In this document: in pieces, positions 46,675 through 58,762 of the stretch | How the letters are laid out: every line of letters starts with the position of its first letter | How positions within the stretch are numbered: position 1 is the stretch's first letter | NCBI RefSeq assembly: GCF_003967595.1 | Contig: NZ_BIFW01000009.1 | Coordinates: forward strand, 62,001-126,000 | From: Companilactobacillus musae | GTDB taxonomy: Bacteria; Bacillota; Bacilli; Lactobacillales; Lactobacillaceae | Direction of reading: 5' to 3' | Length of the DNA stretch: 64,000 nucleotides | Notes under the pieces: generated by a model | Told to the model about the DNA's origin: nothing | Databases searched by the model: none | The model's input: only the letters and a program-made list of their open reading frames with translations | Made by a program: the position numbers and the translations under genes

Positions 46675-46688
46675 CGAAAATATGTTCG
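46675..46688. promoter_or_regulatory. LexA (SOS) box of uvrBA
   Basis: CGAAAATATGTTCG matches CGAAC-N4-GTTCG with one mismatch; it lies within the larger palindrome ATAGCGAA...TTCGCTAT and just upstream of a TAATAT (46695-46700). Confidence 0.7.
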
Positions 46689-46729
46689 CTATGGTAATAT
46701 AGAGCCAGCGTAATAAGCCGGAATTTAGT

Positions 46730-46765
46730 TACATCTAATTCATGTAAGAGTTAGATGTATTTTTT
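46730..46765 (+). terminator. Terminator in the uvrB leader
   Basis: TACATCTAA (46730-46738) pairs with TTAGATGTA (46751-46759), then six T's; it lies downstream of the SOS box and -10 but 25 bases before the uvrB start. Confidence 0.75.
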
Positions 46766-46789
46766 AGCTTAAAGGGGGTAAGTAAGTCC

Positions 46790-48799
46790 GTGATAGATAG
46801 AGTTGATGATAATAAATTTGATCTTGTGTCAAAGTATTCTCCTGCTGGAGATCAGGCTCAAGCTATTAATACGATCACTAAAGATTTTCAATCTGGTGAT
46901 AAGGAAGTAATACTTGAGGGTGCTACTGGTACTGGTAAAACCTTTACGATGGCTAATGTGATTAAGAATTTAAATAAACCGACATTGATTATTTCACACA
47001 ATAAGACTTTAGCTGGTCAGTTATATGGTGAAATGAAGGAGTTTTTCCCTAACAATGCGGTTGAATATTTCGTCAGTTATTATGATTACTACCAACCAGA
47101 GGCCTATGTGCCTTCTAGTGATACTTATATCGAAAAGGATTCCAGTATCAACGATGAAATTGATAAGTTGCGTCACTCGGCAACTAGTTCTCTACTAGAA
47201 CGAAATGATGTAATCGTTGTGGCATCTGTTTCTTGTATTTTTGGGTTAGGTGACCCTAGAGAATATGCTGACAGTATTATTTCTTTGCATGTTGGTCAAC
47301 AGATTGGGCGCGATACTCTTTTAGAGGAATTAGTTGAGAATCAGTTTGAACGAAATGATATTGACTTTCAACGTGGTCGTTTTAGAGTTCGTGGAGATGT
47401 TGTTGATATCTTTCCAGCTTCACGGGATGATAATGCTATTCGCGTGGAATTTTTTGGTGACGAAATCGATCGTATTATCGAAATGGACGCTTTGACTGGT
47501 GAAATCAAAGGTTCAATGGATCATATTGGTATTTTCCCTGCAACTCACTTTATGATCAGTGATGCCAAGATGGACGAAGCTTTAACACGCATCAAAGATG
47601 AAATGGATCAACAAGTGGCTAAGTTTACCAAGGAAGGTAAGTTGCTAGAAGCACAGCGTATCAAACAGCGTACAGAATATGATATCGAAATGATGCGTGA
47701 GATGGGTTATACATCAGGAATTGAGAACTATTCACGCCATATGGAAGGTCGAGCAGAGGGTGAACCACCATTTACTTTGTTAGATTTCTTCCCAAAGGAT
47801 TTCAATATTATGATTGATGAATCCCACGTTACTATGCCACAGATTCGTGGAATGTATAATGGTGATCGTGCTAGAAAGCAACAACTAGTTGATTATGGAT
47901 TCCGTTTACCAAGTGCTTTGGATAACCGCCCTCTAAAATTAGATGAATTTGAAAAACATGTTAATCGTATTTTGTATGTTTCTGCTACACCAGGTCCTTA
48001 TGAGTTAGATCGAACTGATAATAAGGCTGAACAGATTATTCGTCCAACTGGTTTGCTAGATCCTAAAATTGAAGTTCGTCCAATTATGGGACAGATTGAT
48101 GATTTAGTTGGTGAAATTAATGATCGTATTGCTAAACATGAAAGAGTGTTCGTAACGACTTTGACTAAGAAAATGGCTGAAGATTTAACGGATTACTTTA
48201 AAGATTTGGGAATTAAGGTCAGATACTTGCATAGTGATATTAAAACTTTGGAACGTACGAAAATTATTCGTGATCTTCGTTTGGGTAAGTTTGATGTCTT
48301 AATTGGTATCAATTTACTACGTGAAGGAATTGATGTTCCAGAAGTTTCCTTAATTGCTATTTTGGATGCTGATAAAGAAGGATTTTTGCGTGCTGAGCGT
48401 TCGTTAGTACAGATTATTGGTCGTGCCTCGCGTAATGAGCATGGTAAAGTTATTATGTATGCTGATTCCGTTACCGATTCAATGCGTGGTGCAATTGATG
48501 CAACGGCTCGTCGTCGTAAAATTCAAATGCAGTTTAATGAGGAACATGGAATTACACCTAAGACGATCGTTAAGCCAATCAGAGATGCTATTTCAATGTT
48601 CCAAAAGGTAGATAATACATCTTCTGAAACAGAGAAAATCAACGATGATATTGACTTTAAGGATATGAGTAAGAAGGATCAAAAAGAACTTCTTGCCAAT
48701 CTAAAAGAACAAATGGAAAGTGCCGCTAAGAAGCTAGACTTTGAAGCGGCTGCCAATTTGCGTGACTCGATTTTAGAATTAAAGGCGGAAATGAAATAA
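46790..48799 (+). CDS. uvrB: Excinuclease ABC subunit UvrB
   Basis: A 669-residue damage-verification helicase of nucleotide excision repair. Walker A is EGATGTGKT near residue 43, the damage-probing beta-hairpin region includes [12 protein letters not shown], and helicase motifs IDESHVT and QIIGRASRN follow. The C-terminal UVR motif (about 630-665) binds UvrC. It starts at GTG 46790 behind AAAGGGGG. It is followed 2 bases on by uvrA. An SOS box and a leader terminator lie upstream. Confidence 0.98.
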   Translation: MIDRVDDNKFDLVSKYSPAGDQAQAINTITKDFQSGDKEVILEGATGTGKTFTMANVIKNLNKPTLIISHNKTLAGQLYGEMKEFFPNNAVEYFVSYYDYYQPEAYVPSSDTYIEKDSSINDEIDKLRHSATSSLLERNDVIVVASVSCIFGLGDPREYADSIISLHVGQQIGRDTLLEELVENQFERNDIDFQRGRFRVRGDVVDIFPASRDDNAIRVEFFGDEIDRIIEMDALTGEIKGSMDHIGIFPATHFMISDAKMDEALTRIKDEMDQQVAKFTKEGKLLEAQRIKQRTEYDIEMMREMGYTSGIENYSRHMEGRAEGEPPFTLLDFFPKDFNIMIDESHVTMPQIRGMYNGDRARKQQLVDYGFRLPSALDNRPLKLDEFEKHVNRILYVSATPGPYELDRTDNKAEQIIRPTGLLDPKIEVRPIMGQIDDLVGEINDRIAKHERVFVTTLTKKMAEDLTDYFKDLGIKVRYLHSDIKTLERTKIIRDLRLGKFDVLIGINLLREGIDVPEVSLIAILDADKEGFLRAERSLVQIIGRASRNEHGKVIMYADSVTDSMRGAIDATARRRKIQMQFNEEHGITPKTIVKPIRDAISMFQKVDNTSSETEKINDDIDFKDMSKKDQKELLANLKEQMESAAKKLDFEAAANLRDSILELKAEMK

Positions 48800-48801
48800 A
48801 T

Positions 48802-51654
48802 ATGTTAAATGATAAAATTGTTATTCATGGTGCGCGTGCACATAATTTAAAGGATATTGATGTAACGATTCCTCGAGATAAATTAGTAGTTGTAACTGGT
48901 TTATCTGGATCAGGAAAGAGCTCGTTAGCTTTTGATACTCTTTATGCTGAAGGACAAAGACGTTACGTTGAAAGTTTATCCTCGTATGCGCGTCAATTTT
49001 TGGGACAGATGGATAAACCCGATGTTGATTCAATTGACGGTTTAAGTCCAGCAATTTCGATTGATCAGAAGACGACTTCTAAGAATCCACGTTCTACGGT
49101 GGGAACAGTAACGGAAATCAATGATTATTTGCGTTTGCTGTGGGCTCGTGTCGGAACACCAATTTGTCCTAATGATGGCACAAAAATCACTAGTCAATCA
49201 GCCCAACAGATGGTTGATGCCATTTTAAAATTAGAAGATGGTACTAAATTACAAGTATTGTCTCCAGTTGTTCGTGCCAAAAGAGGTCAACATAAAAAAG
49301 CCTTGAATCAAATCAAAAAACAAGGTTATGTCAGAATCAGAGTTGATGGTGAAACTCGTGACGTGGCAGAAAATATTGAATTAGATAAGAATAAAAAGCA
49401 TGACATTGATGTTGTTGTTGATCGAATTGTTATCAATGATCACATTAAGTCACGTTTGTTTGATTCAGTAGAGGCTGCTTTAAGATTATCTGACGGTTAT
49501 ATGAATGTTGATGTTATTGGCCAAGATATGATGGTCTTTTCGGAGAAGAACGCTTGTCCTATTTGTGGCTTTACAGTTGGCGAATTAGAGCCTCGTCTAT
49601 TCTCTTTTAATGCTCCATTTGGAGCTTGTGATAACTGTGATGGTTTAGGTGTTAAGTTGGAAGTTGATATGGATTTGGTTATTCCTGATCCAAGTAAGAC
49701 CCTAGCAGAAGGGGCTATTTTACCTTGGAATCCAATTAGTTCACAATACTATCCAGAGATGCTATCTCAAGCAGCTAAAGAATTTAAGATTGACATGGAT
49801 ACACCGTTTGAAAAGTTACCTAAAAAAGATCAGGATCTTATTTTAAATGGTTCTGATGGTAAAACTTTCCATTTCCACTATGAGAATGATTTCGGTAGTG
49901 TTCGTGATGTGGATGTTCCTTTTGAAGGAGTAATTCCAAATATCAATCGCCGTTATCATGAAACTAACAGTGATTTTACACGTGAGGTCATGCGTAAATA
50001 TATGACCGAGTTAAAATGTCCTGTTTGTCATGGTAAGAGATTGAATCGTCAAGCTTTAGCCGTCAAGGTTGAAGGTAAGGATATTGCTGAAGTTTCAGAT
50101 ATGTCTATTAAAGACGAATTACCATTCTTCAAAGCAGTTAAATTTGGTGAACAAAATACGATAATTGCTAAACCAATTTTGAAAGAGGTTAAAGATCGTT
50201 TAACTTTCTTAATCAACGTTGGTTTGGAATATTTGTCACTTTCTAGATCAGCTGGTACGCTTTCTGGTGGTGAAGCACAAAGAATTCGTTTGGCTACTCA
50301 AATTGGTTCTAATTTGTCAGGAGTAATGTATATTCTTGATGAACCTTCAATTGGATTACATCAAAGGGATAATGATCGTTTGATCAATTCTTTGAAAAAG
50401 ATGCGTGACCTCGGTAATACTTTGATTGTGGTTGAACATGATGAAGATACAATGCGTTCTGCTGATTATTTGATTGATGTGGGTCCAGGAGCAGGTGAAG
50501 CCGGTGGTAGAATCGTTGCTGCTGGTACACCAGAAGAAGTTGAAAAAAATTCTAAATCGTTAACTGGTCAATATTTGGCTGGTAAAAAATTTGTGCCAGT
50601 TCCTTTAGAACGTCGTAAGGGCAATGGTGATTTTGTTGAAGTTTATGGAGCTGCTGAAAATAATTTAAAGAAGCTCAATGTTAAATTTCCTTTAGGCAAA
50701 TTTATTGTTGTAACTGGAGTTTCTGGCTCTGGGAAGTCCACTTTGGTCAATATGATTTTAAAACGAGCTTTGGCTCAAAAGATGAATCATAATTCTGAAA
50801 AGCCAGGTAAATATCGTAAGATAACTGGTTATGAGAACTTGGAAAAAATGATTGCTATTGATCAAAGTCCAATTGGCCGAACACCAAGAAGTAATCCAGC
50901 AACATATACTGGTGTTTTTGATGATGTACGTGATCTTTTTGCGCAAACTAATGAAGCAAAGTTACGTGGATATAAGAAAGGCAGATTTTCATTCAATGTA
51001 AAAGGTGGTCGCTGCGAAAATTGCCGTGGTGATGGAATCATTAAGATTGAAATGAATTTTTTACCTGATGTTTATGTTCCTTGTGAAGTTTGTCATGGAA
51101 CACGTTATAATTCAGAAACCTTAGAAGTAACTTATAAAGGCAAAAATATTGCCCAAGTTTTGGATATGAAAGTTAAAGAGGCTTTGGAATTCTTTAGTAA
51201 TATCCCTAAGATCAAACGTAAGTTACAAACTATTGTTGATGTTGGTTTGGGATATGTTTCTTTGGGACAATCAGCCACACAATTATCTGGTGGTGAAGCA
51301 CAACGAATGAAATTGGCTTCTGAATTGTATAAGAAGTCGAATGGTAAGAACTTTTATATTCTTGATGAACCAACAACCGGATTGCATACTGACGATATCA
51401 AACGTCTTTTAGGGGTTTTGCAACGTTTAGTAGACGAAGGAAATACAGTTTTAGTTATTGAACATAATTTGGATGTTGTAAAATCAGCTGACTGGTTGAT
51501 TGATCTTGGACCTGAAGGTGGAGAAGGCGGTGGTAAGATCGTCGGCACTGGAACACCTGAAGAAATTGCCAAAATCAAAGAAAGTTATACTGGACAATAT
51601 CTGAAACCAATTTTGGAACGTGATACTAAACGTACTAAAGAAGCAGAAAAGTAA
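48802..51654 (+). CDS. uvrA: Excinuclease ABC subunit UvrA
   Basis: A 950-residue damage-recognition ATPase with two ABC modules. Walker A motifs are GLSGSGKSS near residue 31 and GVSGSGKST near 640; ABC signatures are [12 protein letters not shown] and [12 protein letters not shown]. Zinc modules have CPIC...CDNC near 255 and CENC...CEVC near 740. It follows uvrB by 2 bases. A bidirectional hairpin terminator follows. Confidence 0.98.
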   Translation: MLNDKIVIHGARAHNLKDIDVTIPRDKLVVVTGLSGSGKSSLAFDTLYAEGQRRYVESLSSYARQFLGQMDKPDVDSIDGLSPAISIDQKTTSKNPRSTVGTVTEINDYLRLLWARVGTPICPNDGTKITSQSAQQMVDAILKLEDGTKLQVLSPVVRAKRGQHKKALNQIKKQGYVRIRVDGETRDVAENIELDKNKKHDIDVVVDRIVINDHIKSRLFDSVEAALRLSDGYMNVDVIGQDMMVFSEKNACPICGFTVGELEPRLFSFNAPFGACDNCDGLGVKLEVDMDLVIPDPSKTLAEGAILPWNPISSQYYPEMLSQAAKEFKIDMDTPFEKLPKKDQDLILNGSDGKTFHFHYENDFGSVRDVDVPFEGVIPNINRRYHETNSDFTREVMRKYMTELKCPVCHGKRLNRQALAVKVEGKDIAEVSDMSIKDELPFFKAVKFGEQNTIIAKPILKEVKDRLTFLINVGLEYLSLSRSAGTLSGGEAQRIRLATQIGSNLSGVMYILDEPSIGLHQRDNDRLINSLKKMRDLGNTLIVVEHDEDTMRSADYLIDVGPGAGEAGGRIVAAGTPEEVEKNSKSLTGQYLAGKKFVPVPLERRKGNGDFVEVYGAAENNLKKLNVKFPLGKFIVVTGVSGSGKSTLVNMILKRALAQKMNHNSEKPGKYRKITGYENLEKMIAIDQSPIGRTPRSNPATYTGVFDDVRDLFAQTNEAKLRGYKKGRFSFNVKGGRCENCRGDGIIKIEMNFLPDVYVPCEVCHGTRYNSETLEVTYKGKNIAQVLDMKVKEALEFFSNIPKIKRKLQTIVDVGLGYVSLGQSATQLSGGEAQRMKLASELYKKSNGKNFYILDEPTTGLHTDDIKRLLGVLQRLVDEGNTVLVIEHNLDVVKSADWLIDLGPEGGEGGGKIVGTGTPEEIAKIKESYTGQYLKPILERDTKRTKEAEK

Positions 51655-51693
51655 TAATAACTATAGCTTAATTTTAAATTTTAAGTATAAAAA

Positions 51694-51767
51694 AAGAACA
51701 GTATCTATTATTAAGTATTCGAGGTATGAAAATATGCCTGAATTTCTTAATAGATACTGCTCTTTTT
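51694..51767. terminator. Bidirectional terminator, repeat family copy 3
   Basis: AGAACAGTATCTAT...AAG pairs with CTTAATAGATACTGCTCT, flanked by A's and T's, between convergent uvrA and the antiporter. The right arm is shared with the hairpins at 2959 and 5564. Confidence 0.8.
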
Positions 51768-51769
51768 TA

Positions 51770-53794
51770 TTATTCTTCATTTATTGATTGTAAGTATACT
51801 AATTGATCGGTAGAAATCTGTTCATATAAAGCTCCACCTAACTCAGTACTGAATTCTTTAGAAGTGATACGTGATTGAATATAAGTATTTTCTTGTTGAA
51901 AGGCTTCAATAAGCAGTTCATTTTGCTCGGATTCAATATTTTCGTGTTCCTTAAAGCTACGAGTTAAACGACGGTGTCTTTCATCATAAGAACGTCTAAC
52001 AATATTGATTTCACGATTATTTTTACTATCGTTGATTAAGCTTTGATTTAAATAACTAATAATTTTTTGATAGGGTTTCTTTTCGACTTTAGCCATTTCT
52101 TGCCACATTTGGCGGTTTCTTTGAATCATTTCATTTTTTGTGGCACCTGTATGACGGGACATATCATGAAAAGTCTTACGGCGTTGACGGGCTTGTTTGG
52201 TCAAAGAAAATTTACCTACGACATTAAAACGAAAGAATAATAAAATTCTTTGCCAGTTATTTTGTTGATATTGTAAGGTAGTTCTTTGAGCAACTCGCAT
52301 ATAAAGATCAGCGTTGAGATCGGAAATTTCGTTATTTTTTAGCATTGAGTCAACTGTTTGTTGCTCTAATTCAAAACAATTTTCAAAGATAATATTCAAT
52401 TTAGCTTTGTTTACGTGACCCTCAACAGTTCTTTGTCCATCCAAGATATTGATGACTTGACTGGCACTAGGAGAATTGCCATGTCTAGTTTGTAAAGTGA
52501 CAATAGCGTCATCGACCATTTTCGCTTTGGCAGCGGCAAGTTCAGCTTCAGTATACTTAGAAACTTGATGTGGCAAGAGCCGAGGTAAAATCAAAGTAGG
52601 AACTAATAAACTGGTTAGGATAACAATAGTAGCCACAAAGATAATATCATTTCGATAAGGAAAAGCCTGACCGTTAAGAGTTAGAGGCAATGAAAAGGCC
52701 ATTGCTAAAGTGATAGTTCCATGCACGCCACTGTAAGCCATTACGGTACTATTAACGTGTTTTTCTTTTTTGTCCCAAGCCCTGATTCTGGCAAAATCCC
52801 AGTTGGTCCAAAGATATCGCATAACGGTCATGACTATGTAAAGTAGAATTCCCACGCCAAAGAGAATGAAAACGGAACTAGTATCGTGTTTATGTAGATT
52901 AATAATCACTGATGGTAAAGATAGTCCTAGTAGGACGAACACAATTCCGTTTAGTAAACTGGAAACTACTGACCAAGTACTTGTCATAACAATTTGTAGT
53001 CTTGAACTGGTTAGACGTAGACGATCTTGTTGAATACCATGGATCAGACCAGTTACAACTACGGCCAAGATTCCAGAAACACCAATTGCTTCAGATATTA
53101 AATAAACTACAAAGGGTGTTAAAAGTGTAAAAGGCACCATGACTGATGGAGCATCAACGTGCATATTTATTAAGCGTAGTCGAAGCGATACGATGATCGA
53201 ACCCAGTATTCCTCCGACAATAATGCCACCAAAGAAAACATATAAGAAATTGCCAATGCCACTGATTAAAGAGAATTGACCTGTAACTGCTGCAGCAATT
53301 GCTAGATTTAAAGCGACGATTCCAGAAGCATCATTAAAAAGCGATTCATTTTCCAAAGTACCCATAACAGCACTAGGAACTAACATTTTATTAGTTATTG
53401 AAGTGACTGCTACGGCATCAGTTGGCGTGATGATGGCTCCTAAAGCAAAGGCTAAGGCCAATGGCATACTTGGAATAATAAGATGCGTTATAAAACCAAC
53501 GGCCAAAATAGATAGAATGGCTAATTCAACTGCCAAGGAAAAAGTGGTTCCAAATTGATGAGTTAAACGAGATAAACTAGTACGTTGTCCATCGTTGAAC
53601 ATCAAAACAGAAATTATTACTAATAGAAAAATTTCTGGTTCTAATTCAAAATGTTGATAAATTGGAAAAAGTGATAATAATAGTCCTGCGGCGATTTGAA
53701 TAAATGCAATTGGAATATTATCGAATTTCCAATATACGATATTAGCGACTACCACCGCCGCAATTAATAAGAGTACTAAAAATACTGTATCCAT
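51770..53794 (-). CDS. Na+/H+ antiporter (CPA1 family)
   Basis: A 674-residue cation/proton antiporter. About twelve membrane helices occupy residues 1-410, with the CPA1 ion-site segments ITPTDAVAVTSI and ESLFNDASGIVALNLA. A long hydrophilic C-terminal domain (about 415-674), basic and helical, is presumably a cytosolic regulatory part. AGAGGGGGAC precedes ATG 53794. The gene sits in reverse orientation between uvrA and rapZ, which are usually neighbours or near neighbours. Confidence 0.92.
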   Translation of the reverse strand: MDTVFLVLLLIAAVVVANIVYWKFDNIPIAFIQIAAGLLLSLFPIYQHFELEPEIFLLVIISVLMFNDGQRTSLSRLTHQFGTTFSLAVELAILSILAVGFITHLIIPSMPLALAFALGAIITPTDAVAVTSITNKMLVPSAVMGTLENESLFNDASGIVALNLAIAAAVTGQFSLISGIGNFLYVFFGGIIVGGILGSIIVSLRLRLINMHVDAPSVMVPFTLLTPFVVYLISEAIGVSGILAVVVTGLIHGIQQDRLRLTSSRLQIVMTSTWSVVSSLLNGIVFVLLGLSLPSVIINLHKHDTSSVFILFGVGILLYIVMTVMRYLWTNWDFARIRAWDKKEKHVNSTVMAYSGVHGTITLAMAFSLPLTLNGQAFPYRNDIIFVATIVILTSLLVPTLILPRLLPHQVSKYTEAELAAAKAKMVDDAIVTLQTRHGNSPSASQVINILDGQRTVEGHVNKAKLNIIFENCFELEQQTVDSMLKNNEISDLNADLYMRVAQRTTLQYQQNNWQRILLFFRFNVVGKFSLTKQARQRRKTFHDMSRHTGATKNEMIQRNRQMWQEMAKVEKKPYQKIISYLNQSLINDSKNNREINIVRRSYDERHRRLTRSFKEHENIESEQNELLIEAFQQENTYIQSRITSKEFSTELGGALYEQISTDQLVYLQSINEE

Positions 53795-53872
53795 ATGAAG
53801 GTCCCCCTCTGATGAGTTTAATTTTAGCGCAAATTTTCAATAAAAAATATTTTTATCTTTTGTCCTCTTAAA

Positions 53873-53901
53873 CTGACACGCCCGGCTTGTTGTGTTATGC
53901 T
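53873..53901 (+). promoter_or_regulatory. rapZ promoter
   Basis: CTGACA (53873-53878), 17-base spacer, TATGCT (53896-53901) with a TG extension. Confidence 0.55.
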
Positions 53902-53924
53902 TATATTCGAATGTGAGGTGCAGT

Positions 53925-54839
53925 ATGGCAGAAGATATGCTTAGTTTAGTTATTGTAACCGGAATGAGTGGTGCCGGTAAGACAGTAGCAATGCAATCCT
54001 TTGAAGATTTAGGTTATTTTTGTATTGATAATATGCCACCTAACTTACTTCCTAAGTTTTGGGAGTTGGTTCATGAATCTGGAAAAATAAAAAAAGTGGC
54101 TTTAGTTGTAGATATTAGATCACGCTCGTTTTATGATGAAATTTTTTCAATGTTATCTAAAATGGATGAAGATGAACAAGAAAAACATCAAAAGGTCGAT
54201 ATGAAGATTCTTTTCTTGAATGCCTCTGATGAAGAGTTAGTTTCTCGTTACAAGGAAACTCGTCGTAGTCATCCCTTAGCTATGGAAGGGCGTCTGCTTG
54301 ATGGTATTCAAAAGGAAAGAGAACTGTTGGCTGAGATTGAGAGTAGAGCTTCAGTTGAGATTGATACGACTGATTTAACTCCAAGACAACTTCGTGAAGA
54401 AATTTTTGATAACTTTCAAGAAAGCTCTGTTGTTCCAACTTTTCACATTGAAGTAATGTCATTTGGCTTTAAGTATGGTTTGCCAATTGATGCAGATATC
54501 GTTATGGATGTCAGATTTTTACGGAATCCATTCTATATTAAAGAGTTGAAAACTCAGACAGGGATGGACAAACCCGTTTATGATTATGTCATGGACGATG
54601 AAGAAACAAAGAATTTTTATAATAAGTTATATGATCTATTAAAAGATATTATTCCTGGATATGAAAAAGAAGGAAAAACCAGTTTAACGATTGCAATTGG
54701 CTGTACCGGTGGACAACACCGCTCAGTAGCAATTGCCCAACGTCTTGGTACTGATTTGAAGAAAAAGTACTATGTAGACATTACTCATCGTGACATGGAA
54801 AAATCTCAGAAGAAGGTAATCGAACATGGCAACAAATAG
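53925..54839 (+). CDS. rapZ: RNase adapter protein RapZ (YvcJ)
   Basis: A 304-residue nucleotide-binding protein. Walker A is GMSGAGKT near residue 13, the Walker B region is [10 protein letters not shown], and the C-terminal signature is [15 protein letters not shown] near 275. In Escherichia coli the homologue controls glucosamine-6-phosphate synthase by guiding RNase E; in Gram-positives the role is less clear and includes competence effects. ATG 53925 follows GAGGTG; upstream in-frame TTG 53892 has no site. It overlaps yvcK by 14 bases. Confidence 0.94.
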   Translation: MAEDMLSLVIVTGMSGAGKTVAMQSFEDLGYFCIDNMPPNLLPKFWELVHESGKIKKVALVVDIRSRSFYDEIFSMLSKMDEDEQEKHQKVDMKILFLNASDEELVSRYKETRRSHPLAMEGRLLDGIQKERELLAEIESRASVEIDTTDLTPRQLREEIFDNFQESSVVPTFHIEVMSFGFKYGLPIDADIVMDVRFLRNPFYIKELKTQTGMDKPVYDYVMDDEETKNFYNKLYDLLKDIIPGYEKEGKTSLTIAIGCTGGQHRSVAIAQRLGTDLKKKYYVDITHRDMEKSQKKVIEHGNK

Positions 54840-55860
54840 GATAGTTCGGGTCGTTAAGGGACGTCGTCCGAGAGTTGTAGTTATAGGTGGGGGAACTGGT
54901 TTACCAGTTGTATTAAATAGTTTAAGAAATATGGATGCTAATATTACCGCAATTGTTACGGTAGCTGATGATGGGGGATCATCTGGTGTTATTCGTGATT
55001 ATATTAACGTTGTCCCTCCCGGGGATATTCGGAATGTTTTAGCATCACTATCTGATTTACCTAAAGTTGATCTTGATGTTTTCCAATATCGTTTTAAGAC
55101 TAATGATGATTTCTTCTCTGGTCATGCGATTGGAAATTTGATCATTGCTGCTTTGACGGAAATGTCACCTAATATCTTTGATGCCGTTCAGGAATTATCC
55201 AAGATGATGCATGTCGATGGACACGTCTATCCAGCTAGTAATACTAAATTAACTTTGCACGCTGAATTTACTGACGGAACTAAATTGGCCGGAGAACATG
55301 AGATAACTCATTCAGGTAAACATGTTAAACGTGTTTGGGTAACTAATTCGGATGAACCAGAAAAAGATCCTAAGTCGGTTATTTCAGTCATTGCTTCAAT
55401 TATGCAAGCTGATGTAGTTGTCTTGGGACCTGGTAGCTTATTTACTAGTATTTTACCTAACTTGATGATTAGCGATATTGGAGAGGCCGTTAAACAAACA
55501 TCAGCGGAAGTTGTTTATATCTGTAATATTATGACTCAGATTGGTGAAACAGAGGGCTTTACTGATGCCGATCATGTGCGAGTATTGAATCGTCATTTGG
55601 GTGGTAATTTTATTGATACTGTTTTAGTTAATACGCGTAAAATTCCAGAAGGCTATATGGATCATAAAAAATATGATGAATACGTCAATCAAGTCAAGAC
55701 TGACTTTAATGGTTTAAGAACGATGGGTTGTAAAGTTATTCAAGATGATTTCTTGTCATTGCATGACAGTGGAGCATTCCATGATGGTGAAAAAGTTGCC
55801 AAGGAAATCATTAATTTGTCGTTACAATCGGGAAACAGAAAAAATGAGGTGAGACGTTAG
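54826..55860 (+). CDS. yvcK: YvcK/gluconeogenesis factor, UDP-GlcNAc-binding
   Basis: A 344-residue protein of the YvcK/CofD-like family, with the N-terminal [18 protein letters not shown] and the DDGGSSG segment that bind the ligand; the Bacillus homologue binds UDP-N-acetylglucosamine and is needed for growth on gluconeogenic carbon and for cell shape. It lies between rapZ and whiA with overlaps on both sides, a very conserved trio. Confidence 0.95.
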   Translation: MATNRIVRVVKGRRPRVVVIGGGTGLPVVLNSLRNMDANITAIVTVADDGGSSGVIRDYINVVPPGDIRNVLASLSDLPKVDLDVFQYRFKTNDDFFSGHAIGNLIIAALTEMSPNIFDAVQELSKMMHVDGHVYPASNTKLTLHAEFTDGTKLAGEHEITHSGKHVKRVWVTNSDEPEKDPKSVISVIASIMQADVVVLGPGSLFTSILPNLMISDIGEAVKQTSAEVVYICNIMTQIGETEGFTDADHVRVLNRHLGGNFIDTVLVNTRKIPEGYMDHKKYDEYVNQVKTDFNGLRTMGCKVIQDDFLSLHDSGAFHDGEKVAKEIINLSLQSGNRKNEVRR

Positions 55861-56795
55861 TGGTTTCTTATGCAAGTGAGGTTAAACAAGAGCTCACAAA
55901 ATTAGTGGTCCATCCGGAACATGCCAGAGTTGAATTGTCAGCTTTGTTAAGAATGAATGGATCATTAAGTTTACAAAATCATCACTTTGTCTTAACCGCA
56001 CAGACTGAGAACGCTGCAATTGCTCGAAGAATTTTTTCTTTGATCAAGCAAAGGTATGGTATGGAATCAGAATTACTTGTGCGTAAAAAGATGAAATTGA
56101 AGAAAAACAATCAATACTTAGTACGATTGAAGCATGATACTAATAAAGTGTTGACTGATTTGGATATTTTGGATGAATCGGGTTTGTCGATCAATACTGA
56201 TGTACCTGAAGAAGTTATTAATGAGGATCAAAGAATGCGTTCGTACCTGCGTGGTGCCTTTTTGGCTACCGGTAGTGTGAATAATCCTGAAACTTCCCGT
56301 TATCATTTGGAAATTTATTCATTATATGAAATGCATAATGAAGGAATAGCTCAGATGATGAATTATTTTCATTTAAATGCACGTACAACTAAGCGTCGTA
56401 ATGGTTATATTGTTTATTTGAAGGAAGCTGAAAAGATTGCTGACTTTTTGCAATTGATCGGTGCAACTAATGCAATGTTGAAGTTTGAAGATATCAGAAT
56501 TGTTCGTGACATGCGAAATTCTGTTAATCGTTTGGTTAATTGTGAGAATGCTAATATCAATAAGACTGTGGCTGCAGCTGAACGTCAAATTGAAAATATT
56601 AAACACTTACAAGCAACGGTTGGTTTGGATTCTTTACCAGATAAATTACGTGAAATTGCCGTGTTACGTTTGGAAAATCCGGAAGTATCACTCAAAGAAT
56701 TGGGTGATATGGTTCCGAGTGGTCCAATATCTAAGTCGGGGATAAATCATCGTTTAAGGAAATTGAATCAGTTAGCGGAAACTAGCAAAGTATAA
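55860..56795 (+). CDS. whiA: DNA-binding protein WhiA
   Basis: A 311-residue WhiA with N-terminal LAGLIDADG-like domains (two parts, about residues 10-190) and a C-terminal helix-turn-helix (about 225-305, [27 protein letters not shown]). It is involved in cell division and chromosome segregation in Bacillus. It starts at GTG 55860, overlapping the yvcK stop by one base, with GAGGTGAG upstream. A terminator follows at 56819. Confidence 0.95.
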   Translation: MVSYASEVKQELTKLVVHPEHARVELSALLRMNGSLSLQNHHFVLTAQTENAAIARRIFSLIKQRYGMESELLVRKKMKLKKNNQYLVRLKHDTNKVLTDLDILDESGLSINTDVPEEVINEDQRMRSYLRGAFLATGSVNNPETSRYHLEIYSLYEMHNEGIAQMMNYFHLNARTTKRRNGYIVYLKEAEKIADFLQLIGATNAMLKFEDIRIVRDMRNSVNRLVNCENANINKTVAAAERQIENIKHLQATVGLDSLPDKLREIAVLRLENPEVSLKELGDMVPSGPISKSGINHRLRKLNQLAETSKV

Positions 56796-56818
56796 AAATA
56801 AATGTTTTTGAGCAATAT

Positions 56819-56867
56819 AAAAGCCAAGTATGATAACCAGTTTGATGGTTACCATACTTGGCTTTTT
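56819..56867. terminator. Bidirectional terminator
   Basis: AAGCCAAGTATG-A-TAACCA pairs with TGGTTA-C-CATACTTGGCTT, flanked by A's and T's; between convergent whiA and the membrane protein gene. Confidence 0.9.
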
Positions 56868-56870
56868 AGT

Positions 56871-58574
56871 TTAAAAATTTATTATTAAAATTCCTATTAA
56901 GCCAATTAAAAGAACCGTAGACATCCACAATAAAGCTTTATATGACGTTGGTGGCTGTTGTTCAATTCGATAGATAGCATGTTTTAATTGTTTTTTCTGA
57001 TTGATAGTAATGAAACCACTGGGATTAATAGTTGCCTTGGTTTTTTGCCCATTAACAGTAATGTGATAATTTAAGGTTCGATAGCCAAAGACAGGTAGAG
57101 TGATTTTCCCCTTAGGAACATTGGTAGCTCTTAAAGTTAACGAGTGAGCTGTACTAGTATGAGTTAATTTGATATCCCGTTTCTTAGTAGTTGCTAAGTG
57201 GTTGAGAATCAAATAACTTGTTTGTGAATCTAAGCTACCACCGTTGCTGCCTTTTTCTAAAGGTGCCGAATTGGGAGCATAGTCAGGAATTAAAGTTCGA
57301 GTTAATTTATCACTGTTAATACCGCTAGAAGTCAATTTAACAGTAGCATTTTGAGAAATGGTTTCTGTAGAATATCGACTGACAACAGGTAAGTTTTGAG
57401 TATGATAATATTGGAAATTATAAGTATTCCTAAAAGCTAGAATAAAGGATAGTGTAGCAATAATAAGAAAAATAATGCGAGTAGTTTTTTGAGAAAAATT
57501 GATTAAAACCAAAATCAATGGAATCATTCCCAAAAAGAGAGCAAAGCGCCAATTAGCAACTTGAAAACTATCAATTATCGGTAATTTAGCTAGTAGTTTC
57601 CAAGGAATAATATTGGTACAAAAAATGATTAAAACTAATTCAACCGCTAACCAAGGTAATAATTTGGGTAGCTTATCTTTTTTTAACCCGATTAGCGTTA
57701 TAACGATAAGAATAATGGCAACCTCAGAGATGGTTGATTTGGCACTCCAACTAGTGGTTTTGAAGAGCGTAAAGAGAGAGTCACTTAGGACAGTACCTTT
57801 ACCAAATGGTGATAAAAGACCAGTTTTAGATATCTTGATGATTCGATAAATCATTGGTAGACAGAGAGCAATAGTTAATAAGGCTGCTAAAGTAAGATTG
57901 ATCCAAGCCCAATAATTACGTTTAATGACTGTGGTGACAATTAAGAAGATCCCAGCAATCATAGTTATTGCTACGGCACTCAATAAATGAGAATTGATAA
58001 CAATTGCCATTAGTAGGGATGTTTTAATAATCAAAACTAGATCAAAATTTTTACTTTCAATAATGTCTTTTAAAGTAAAGAGTAAAGGAAAAGCAAAAAT
58101 CATTACAATAGCAGTACCGGTTTGCATTTCGTTGGTTAAATCTTTAAGTACAGAACCAGATAGAGTAAAGATAGTAGCTGCCAAGATAGCATTGCGACTG
58201 TCAAAGCGTTTGTTCAAGGATAGAAAAGATACAACAAAAGTAGCTAGAGCAATCAAACTTTTAATAGCAATTATTTGGTGAATCGGGGTTAAGAAGTTCG
58301 TTATAAAAACAAAAGGCCATAAGGTTATATCAGGATACATACCATTGACCGCTTGGCCGGTATTAAAGAAAGTGTTGAAATTTACCCAATTGGGTAAAGT
58401 ATGTTGTTGAAAGGCCAAGCGGATTTCATAGATCCTCTGGGTATGAAAAAATGAATCATACAGAGCAATCATATAATTAAAGTGGAATTGCCACAGTGTC
58501 CAAGTTATTAAGGCAACCAAAAAAAATAGTCCAATAGCGATAGTTTGTAATGCAGGTTTATTTTTTGAATTCAA
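56871..58574 (-). CDS. Large multi-spanning membrane protein (YfhO/GT-C-like)
   Basis: A protein of about 567 residues with roughly twelve membrane helices and a hydrophilic, probably extracellular C-terminal region (about 400-545) before a last helix. The first loop (DSFFHTQRIYEIRLAFQQHTLPNWVN) carries an acidic residue after helix 1, as in GT-C glycosyltransferase-like and YfhO-like proteins. I do not recognise the exact family. TTG 58574 has GGGAG 8 bases upstream; ATG 58589 is an alternative without a site. The function may be glycan decoration of the envelope, but this is a guess. Confidence 0.75.
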   Translation of the reverse strand: MNSKNKPALQTIAIGLFFLVALITWTLWQFHFNYMIALYDSFFHTQRIYEIRLAFQQHTLPNWVNFNTFFNTGQAVNGMYPDITLWPFVFITNFLTPIHQIIAIKSLIALATFVVSFLSLNKRFDSRNAILAATIFTLSGSVLKDLTNEMQTGTAIVMIFAFPLLFTLKDIIESKNFDLVLIIKTSLLMAIVINSHLLSAVAITMIAGIFLIVTTVIKRNYWAWINLTLAALLTIALCLPMIYRIIKISKTGLLSPFGKGTVLSDSLFTLFKTTSWSAKSTISEVAIILIVITLIGLKKDKLPKLLPWLAVELVLIIFCTNIIPWKLLAKLPIIDSFQVANWRFALFLGMIPLILVLINFSQKTTRIIFLIIATLSFILAFRNTYNFQYYHTQNLPVVSRYSTETISQNATVKLTSSGINSDKLTRTLIPDYAPNSAPLEKGSNGGSLDSQTSYLILNHLATTKKRDIKLTHTSTAHSLTLRATNVPKGKITLPVFGYRTLNYHITVNGQKTKATINPSGFITINQKKQLKHAIYRIEQQPPTSYKALLWMSTVLLIGLIGILIINF

Positions 58575-58714
58575 AATAGATACTCCCATAAATAAATAAT
58601 CCAGAACTTAATTATACTTCATTTATAAGGTACAAAGAATTAGTGCTTATATAAAAGTTAAAATTGAATTCTTTTTCAGGTTTGGTTATATTGTGAAATT
58701 ACCGTCTTCCGCAA

Positions 58715-58754
58715 TAAAAAAACACCCTCCGTATTGCTTCCAATACAAAGGGTG
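58715..58754 (-). terminator. Terminator of the DHA2 transporter gene
   Basis: CACCCT-CC-GTATTG, loop CTTC, CAATAC-AA-AGGGTG; on the minus strand it is followed by a run of T's. Confidence 0.85.
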
Positions 58755-58762
58755 CACTTCAT

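Noticed and set aside
58697-58716. ACCGTCTTCCGCAATAAAA resembles an end of the structured repeat
   Set aside because: Only about 15 bases match and no pairing arm or internal motifs are present.
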